Shown here piece by piece: positions 58,800-64,000 of a stretch of 64,000 nt of DNA. The notes beneath the pieces are model-generated. The model ran no database searches. It was not told the origin of the DNA and saw only the letters and a program-made list of their open reading frames with translations. The position numbers were made by a program, and so were the translations under genes. This stretch comes from Botryococcus braunii (taxonomy: Eukaryota > Chlorophyta > Trebouxiophyceae). Position 1 is the first letter of the stretch. Each line of letters opens with the position of its first letter. Location of the stretch: contig KV908344.1 of NCBI GenBank assembly GCA_002005505.1, forward strand, positions 478,679 to 542,678, read 5' to 3'.

Positions 58800-60901
58800 C
58801 CGCGTGCTTGCGTGCATCTGTGCGTGCATGCTCCCACGCGCATGACTTCAGGGACCGCACACACTTGAGAGTGCCTTCGCTCTCCCTCGCTCCTCCTCCC
58901 TTACTCCGTCTCTCCCCTTCCCTCCCTCCCTCCCTTCCCCGCATCCTCCCTTTCGGGATGTACACAATTCTGTGCAAATTTGATCGTATGGGAGTCGCCA
59001 TGGGGCCCTGCGGTTTACGTGAGCAAGGTGCCCGCTAGATAGCGTCTTAGAGGAATGCTGGTGTCGTGTGGCGTTGCAGAAGGAGATTGCTCTCACCCCA
59101 AGCCAAGTGCAGCAGATTCTCACACTGCGCACGCAGTTGAAGAGGGATTTGCTGGCGCTGGAGGCTGACTTCATCCTGGCTGTTTCCCAATTCGAGGTGC
59201 GGGACCGTGCGCCTCCACATCCCCTTGTTGCTCATGCCGCTTTCTCTGAGCTCTGCCTTCAATGCACCTGTGGAATGTACCTGCACTTTTGCTATGTGCC
59301 CCTCCATCCTCTGTGCCACTCACCAGTTAGGGGCCTGGCGATGCAAATAACCGTACTTGACACAAAGAAAGGTCCAACTGGGGTCACTTTGTTGGTGTCA
59401 GGGGCCTGGCGACGCATATACAATAGCCAGTCAGGAGCCTGCCGATGCAAAATCACCTCACTTGATACAAATGAGATCCCTCTGGGGCACTTCGTTACTG
59501 TTAGAGGACTGGAGATGCAATTAACCATACTTGTGCCGAAGGAACCTGCACTGGGGGTCCGTCTTTCGGTGACAGGCGCCCAACTCAACAAAGAATTTCA
59601 TGCTGTGGGCCCTTGTGTTGCTGATTATCGATTACAGTCAAAGCAAGGGAAACCCTCGGAGCAGCTGATCAACAAACACGTAGAGCAGCTGATCAAAGGA
59701 AACACGTAGAGCAGCTAATCAAAGGAAACCTTCTGAACGGCTGATGAAAGGAAACACTCTGAGCAGGTGATCAAAGGAACCCTCAGAGCAGCTGATCGAA
59801 GAAAACACTCTGAACAGCTGATGAAAGGAAACGCTTAGAGCAGCCAAACTTGCCTGACTGCAAGGAATATACACGGAGTGTAGGAGTCTATGTTGCTGTT
59901 AGGGGGTGGTAGCCATGCGAAGCAATGTAAAACTGTGGATCACTTTGTAGCTGACAGAAGCCTGGCATGCAGTTACACAGCAACGTGCGAGGAGATTCCA
60001 GCAAGCCAATGTCAAAGGAGCTCATTGACCATCTGACAGGGCTGGAGCGTCTGCAGTCAATTTACCACAACTGGCGTTTTGCCTTCTGGGGCTTTTTTGT
60101 GCAGATCATCCGCCGGGTGAGGTTTGGCAGATTGTATTTTGCTGTGTCTTCGGCCCCTTCTTCCCCCCTGGTCGAGTTTGTTGCCATTCGGCACAGCACA
60201 CATCTGGTGAAGGAGCCTCACTTCATTCCCGTTCTCACGCCTCAAGCTGAAGAACCCACTTTGAAGAAGCCACTCAAAGTAGCGCATGACGGGGTAATTC
60301 AACCGGTGAAGTCTCGAGCACTGAGTGAATCAGTGGATGTCGCCGCTCACATGTGCATGCACTTTTCTCTTTTTGCGTCCCGTTCCTGCATGCATCCCTA
60401 TGTTAATAATGTGTCCATCCGTGGGTTTAATTGTTCAGCCACCCATCAATTTGAACATTCGCTCCATCGGATCAACATTCACTACTTCTGTTGGACCTGA
60501 AGGGCCAGTCACTAGCCACAAATGCTTCCATGTGTGTTCTTAAGAATCCAGGTGCGAGTGCTTCATACTCCTGCTTGAACCATGCGGTCCAAGAACAGGA
60601 ATAATCCACATAAATAGAATTGGAAGCGATGACTGGAAAGTTCACCCCATCCAAGATGGAATTGGATTGAAGCGATGAAAGGGGAAGTCCTGCAATTGCA
60701 CAGGTGTTTCGGCCCTACCAGGCCAGCATAATGGTGGTAGCGTGCTATCCTTATGTGCCAGACCCCTTGGCTTTGACAGCATGTCTTGAGAGCCAGGAAG
60801 GGGAAATCACCCCAAGCGACAGCCTCAAGGCCGCCTCAAGCTCCTCCCCATCAGACAGTCTGACAGACATGCTGCAGGACTACCTGGAGCCGGGGACTTG
60901 A
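53086..60901 (+). CDS. bZIP transcription factor, second of the tandem pair (about 443 aa, 8 exons)
   Basis: Exons: 53086-53433, 54092-54247, 55410-55568, 57149-57226, 58126-58257, 59080-59196, 59973-60116 and 60704-60901 (codons 116, 52, 53, 26, 44, 39, 48 and 65 plus stop). All introns are GT-AG and phase 0, and exons match the first gene one to one; exons 3 and 4 are exactly the same length. The basic region RNMLAQRAYRRR keeps N-x7-R, and the intron falls four residues after that R, as in the first gene. The zipper (exon 2) has L at three of five heptads. Shared downstream motifs are VRLTTQDV, NEATAM, PADWVG, LTPSQ and YPYVPD; a Ser-rich tail is unique to this copy. The frame is open upstream of the ATG to 52982, so a 5' exon is possible: 52672-52815 would join 53038 in phase 0. 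Confidence 0.82.
53756..54001. repeat. GGGA, (CA)n and GA-rich tract in bZIP-2 intron 1
   Basis: GGGAGGGA words flank a pure CA run at 53839-53908, followed by GA and poly-G runs. Confidence 0.93.
54795..54826. repeat. Poly-C and (TCC)n in bZIP-2 intron 2
   Basis: A short C run is followed by TCC repeats inside the intron between exons 2 and 3. Confidence 0.85.
55165..55409 (+). repeat. About 28-bp tandem repeat upstream of bZIP-2 exon 3
   Basis: Seven or so units share GTCCTGAAATGTTTCCCTTG. The bases just before the exon 3 acceptor, AGTCCTGAAATGCTTCTGGG, look like a diverged unit. Confidence 0.7.
55681..55835 (+). repeat. 30-bp tandem repeat with donor-like GTAAGG words
   Basis: Four close units and one diverged unit share TGTCAAGTAAGGGTTTAGGG. 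Each close unit contains CAA/GTAAGG, a good match to a 5' splice site, about 110-210 bp downstream of the real exon 3 donor. Confidence 0.8.
55895..56000 (+). repeat. CAT/CAC-rich triplet region in bZIP-2 intron 3
   Basis: An imperfect run of CATCAC, CATCAT and ACCATC words. Simple low-complexity DNA. Confidence 0.6.
56300..57160 (+). repeat. Degenerate repeats ending at the bZIP-2 exon 4 acceptor
   Basis: Variants of AGGAAGCTGT, GAGGTCATACATCTTACATC and TGTGACTTGCC recur across the intron, with a CT/T run at 56567-56616. The real junction reads GGGCAG/GAAGCTGTAAAGGGG. Upstream copies include AGTAGGAAGCTGTTTTG near 56397, GGCAAGCTGTTTG near 56977 and AAGGAAGCTGTATGG near 57087. Confidence 0.5.
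57970..58125 (+). repeat. Duplicated segment at the bZIP-2 exon 5 acceptor
   Basis: GCAGGTGACCTGTTTCATGA followed by ATGATGCATGATG (57997-58030) resembles GCAGCTGACCTGTTTGTGTG followed by GGGTGCATGCGCAG (58092-58125), the acceptor of exon 5. Confidence 0.5.
58230..58560 (+). repeat. About 68-bp repeat at the bZIP-2 exon 5 donor, with poly-T/poly-G
   Basis: CTGCAGATTGGG ... GGTTATATG/GTAAGG ... AAAAGCCCATCCTAGTCCC spans the donor. Copies follow at about 58293-58360 (ATGCAGATTGGGGG, GTAATATAAGG, AAAAGGCTTCCCTAGTG) and about 58495-58550 (CCTTCCTTAGTCCC, CTGCAAATCG). Between them lie T and G runs (58375-58432). Confidence 0.6.
58709..58796. repeat. (GT)n microsatellite in bZIP-2 intron 5
   Basis: A nearly perfect GT run of about 88 bp between exons 5 and 6. 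Confidence 0.95.
59325..59985 (+). repeat. Minisatellites in bZIP-2 intron 6, ending at the exon 7 acceptor
   Basis: 59325-59600 holds degenerate 50-65 bp units with AGGGGCCTGGCGATGCAAAT. 59640-59850 holds six or seven units of about 29 bp with GAGCAGCTGATCAAAGGAAA. 59890-59985 resembles the first family, and its last unit AGAAGCCTGGCATGCAG is the exon 7 acceptor. Confidence 0.65.
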
Positions 60902-61170
60902 AAAGGTGGATTCTTGCACCACATCTCCTCCACCAAGCATTTATCGCAGAGAGGATAAAAAGGGCGAGAGGAGTGGGCAACATTCCCACCAGGAGAGTGT
61001 ATAGTACAGGCTGCACGAGCACTCGCACTACAGTGGCTTGAAAGCTGGGCCGCCATTAGGAGATCTGACATAGCTGCTACAGGATTAACTTAATCCTGTA
61101 AGATTAGTAATCTTGGCCAGTGGGTGCACATCAAGAGCTTGTCCCCTTCAAACACGCACACAAAGCATCT
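60902..61170. other. Downstream flank of the bZIP-2 gene
   Basis: Presumed 3' untranslated region and flank. No gene is recognised. Confidence 0.5.
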
Positions 61171-61174
61171 AGAT

Positions 61175-61290
61175 CTGCAGGACCACAGGTGCGGGACTAC
61201 TTGATGCAGGACTACAGAATCATGACTACATGATGCAGGACTGTATGATGCAGGCTTACATGATCATGACTACATGGTGCAGAATCAGGT
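61175..61290 (+). repeat. About 20-30 bp tandem repeat
   Basis: GGACTACATGATGCAGGACT-like words recur five or six times with variation. Confidence 0.7.
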
Positions 61291-61639
61291 GAAACCAGTG
61301 AAATAAAAGGTAGTCACGATTAGGACAGTCTGTGTTATGGCAATCAGCGGAAGAGTATTTGACTGAGGCAAACAGATCCGTTCATGAAGAAGCAGATAGC
61401 GACTGATTACAATGCGTGAAGTTCTCGTCTAAAAATGCGACGCAGAGCGGCCAATTGTAGAATGTACGCGTTCATCTAAGTATATATGAAAACCAGAGAG
61501 AACTGTACGGGATCTCCCCATGCACGCATATGAAGCACAAGGTAATGGTTGTCTTTACAGTCTGAAGGACCAGCTGCAGGAGCACTTACAGCAAATGGGA
61601 TTAACGCTGCAAAGAGGTTCGTGGAATAGGTCACTTGAC

Positions 61640-61945
61640 GCCCTGACATCAAAAGGCTATGGCTCATAAGACAGCCTGATATCAAACGGCCGTGGGTCCC
61701 GAGACAGCCTGGAATCAAAGGGCCATGGGTCACGAGACGGCCTGATATCAAAGGCCCATGGCCATATGGGTTATTAGACAGCCCGATACATCAAAGTTGT
61801 CTAATGACCTGTCATTAGACAGCCCGATATATCAAACGGCCATGGGTCATTATACAGCCCGATATATCAAAGGGCCATGGGTCATAAGACAGCCCGATAT
61901 ATCAAAGGGCCATGGGTCATTAGACAGCCCGATGTATTAAATGCG
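61640..61945 (+). repeat. 35-bp minisatellite, about nine units
   Basis: The unit reads about TTAGACAGCCCGATATATCA followed by AAGGGCCATGGGTCA. Units on the right are nearly identical; those on the left are more diverged. Confidence 0.9.
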
Positions 61946-62090
61946 TTGATATCATGATATCAAACATTTTCATAGAAACCTTGAGGGACCACTTGAAGCC
62001 CATGGTTCGGAAGCCGGGTCACCATCAGACATTTTCAAAGTGGAGTACCATCTGATATCCTGATGTATCAGACATATTAAATATCAGGAT

Positions 62091-62257
62091 ATATCCGATG
62101 GTACCCCAACGTCATTTCTGATGGCGATCCAGCTTATCGGGACGAGCAGGACCACGTACGTGTAGGCAATGGTATATATCCGATGGTACCCCAACGTCAT
62201 TTCTGATGGCGATCCAGCTTATCGGGACGAGCAGGACCACGTACGTGTAGGCAATGG
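62091..62257 (+). repeat. 85-bp tandem duplication
   Basis: Two adjacent copies begin ATATCCGATGGTACCCC and end TGTAGGCAATGG. They look identical apart from the junction. Confidence 0.9.
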
Positions 62258-62259
62258 TT

Positions 62260-63080
62260 TGTAAGCTGAGTCACCATCACACATTTTGATAGGATGTAAA
62301 GGACGATCTTCAGGCAGTGTTTTGGAGTTTGGGTCACGATCTGACGTTTCGAAACAGTCAAAGAAGGACCACGTGTACATGTAGGCAATGGAACGGAAGC
62401 GGGGTCAGCATTAGACGGCCTGACGGAGTTCCAACTTGTACACATGCTGCAAGAGTACTTGTAGCCAGTGACAAGGAGATTTGAGGCACAATTGATACCA
62501 GGACTACGGTGGTTTATTGAAGGTGGGGTGGCTTGCAATTGCACACCCAATATCAATGTCTCAAGAACTCTTTGCGAGTGCCACGTGCACCAATGCCCAC
62601 AATGACCTTGTAGAGCCATCGTGTTCAAAAGCGTCGGCCGACGGACACCGCTGTGTCCAGCCTTGATTGGCTTTAATTGAGATAACTTAAGTGAGATAAA
62701 AGTAGGACAGATAGGGAGGCGGTGGATGCAACAACAGCCAGGAGATCTTGTACAACTGAAGCAGTACCCCTGTCGAGAGGTGTACACCTTAATTAATATA
62801 TATACTTATAGTAACAGATTAAGACATGTCGAAAGATTGCCTCATGATCGCTGGTGTTAAGAAAGGTGCAAGCTGTGCATGATCCGGCACAGGCTGCCAT
62901 TCGTCTTGTTCATTTTTTAAGCACTCTGGGAAACCCCTAGTGCTTCGCAAGGGGTGCCTTTATTTTAAGATAGGTGTGCACTGAAAGCCCCACGCCTCCT
63001 AGCTTCTCATTCCCTGCGTCGTTTTCTTGTCATGAGGGTTGAGATTTTGTATCCGGAAAACTTGTTATCCAAAACCAGCC
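62260..63080. other. Flanking DNA, no gene recognised
   Basis: A minus-strand frame of 196 codons at 62197-62787 overlaps the 85-bp duplication and has no recognisable domain or splice context. I do not call it a gene. Confidence 0.5.
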
Positions 63081-63091
63081 CCAGTAGTATG

Positions 63092-63175
63092 CTAGCTAGT
63101 TATAACTTTATATAGTTATATCGCTAGTTATAACTATACATAGTTATAATGCATAGTTGTAACTATAATTAAAAC
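63092..63175. repeat. AT-rich self-complementary TAGTTATAACTA repeat
   Basis: GCTAGTTATAACT-like words recur four times in 80 bp, each near-palindromic, so cruciform or hairpin structures are possible. Confidence 0.7.
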
Positions 63176-63775
63176 GCATATTGAGTGACTGGGATCTTCA
63201 TGCTAGGGTAAGGCAGGCTGTGAAGACCCTCATTACCATCCTAGTAGGACGAAGGTGCTGAGTACTCTTGCTGCAGCTGCGTATGACACAGGGGATATCT
63301 TGCTGCTGATGATGGCAGAGAGGGTAATGGGAGTCGAAAGCTTGAGGATAGGCAAGGCCTAGCTAGGCCTAGACATGTCAGGATTAACCGTGTACAGGGT
63401 AACCAGACACAGGCAGCGTTCACGCCCTAGGGCCTGTCTCTTGTCCCGTGAAATAGAAGACGCTCTCATCTAGTCATATGATGCATGTTCGGTTGAAGGT
63501 GGCCTCCATGGAGTGTTTCATGTGAATAGAGTTTCAGATCAAGGTTGATTTGTTAAGAAAATTGATGGCAGTTGAAACTCAAACGAATTGTGGTGACAAA
63601 GTCGCTACTGCTTCATCTCGGCTAGGTTTTGCACAAAGCGTTATGCATATGCGAGGGAAGAAGCAAACTGGCCAGAACGCTGGAGGGCAGCTGACGCGGA
63701 TACATATCGGATGGCCTGTACCCCATATCCACGATGACCCCGTAACGGGCTGAATTGGCAAGCAGTCTCAACTAG

Positions 63776-63832
63776 TGTCACACTCTAGTAGTGTACACTA
63801 CTAGTGTACACACTACGTAGTACTATCGATAT
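63776..63832. repeat. Palindromic TAGTGTACACTA cluster
   Basis: ACTCTAGTAGTGTACACTAC then TAGTGTACACACTACGTAGT contain overlapping perfect palindromes. Confidence 0.75.
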
Positions 63833-63852
63833 CAGGACCCTAGCGAAAGCGC

Positions 63853-64000
63853 TAACTTATTGTCCCACATTCTGTGCTGCGTAGTCTGAAGAAGAACGAA
63901 ACTCTCAAGTGTCCAATATGTTGCTCGGAGGTGATAAGTGTTCAACTTGTGTTGTGCAAGAGTGGTTGTGTCCAACATCTATTAAGATACACCGCTCTAG
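63853..64000 (+). other. Open edge fragment with a Cys/His pattern, uncertain
   Basis: The plus frame from 63853 to the window edge is open and reads KCPICCSE...LCKSGCVQH, a Cys/His spacing that might bind zinc. An acceptor GCGTAG lies at 63882-63887. It is too short to judge and may be chance. Confidence 0.15.

Noticed and set aside
62197..62787. A 196-codon minus-strand frame as a gene
   Set aside because: It overlaps the 85-bp duplication and shows no domain or splice context.

Overview
The window is eukaryotic nuclear DNA. Coding sequence is split by GT-AG introns, dinucleotide microsatellites are everywhere, and about 36 kb is two nests of LTR retrotransposons. The retroelement types (copia-type elements and chromodomain-bearing gypsy elements with 5-bp target duplications) and the long repeat-filled introns fit a green-lineage genome. 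A charophyte alga such as Chara is my best guess. This is inference; no marker gene fixes the taxon.

Layout. Positions 1-3564 (minus strand): the 5' part of a secreted G8-domain protein gene, with three exons seen and the rest off the left edge. Tandem arrays abut its exon boundaries. 3565-5854: no clear gene, a 700-bp TTC/TCC tract and a GT microsatellite. 5855-20696: copia element A (minus), inserted in the GT microsatellite and itself split by copia element B (10813-18229, plus). 20697-21313: the rest of the microsatellite, a spacer and a GA tract. 21314-42338: chromovirus D (plus), inserted in the GA tract and split by a second chromovirus, E (24695-32366, minus), and by an intact copia, F (33517-40527, minus). 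42339-43046: GA-rich satellite. 43941-49174 and 53086-60901 (plus): two paralogous bZIP genes in tandem, each with eight exons joined only by phase-0 introns. 60902-64000: mostly minisatellites.

How parts relate. The G8 protein is predicted to be secreted or cell-surface. The bZIP pair encodes likely DNA-binding dimerising regulators with a shared C-terminal domain I cannot name. All five retroelements carry TG...CA LTRs and 5-bp target duplications. Copias A, B and F prime from a sequence complementary to the anticodon region of initiator tRNA-Met (half-tRNA priming, as in Drosophila copia). Their LTR 3' ends hold an inverted copy of that primer site, and their LTRs carry an internal 135-143 bp direct repeat. 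A and B also have an intact extra 165-codon ORF upstream of gag.

Most unusual signals: (1) minisatellites in introns that are copies of the adjoining splice junction, seen at several junctions of two unrelated genes; (2) the duplicated LTR module and PBS hairpin of the copia elements; (3) a nested inverted arrangement of CT, GT, CA and GA tracts in one bZIP intron.
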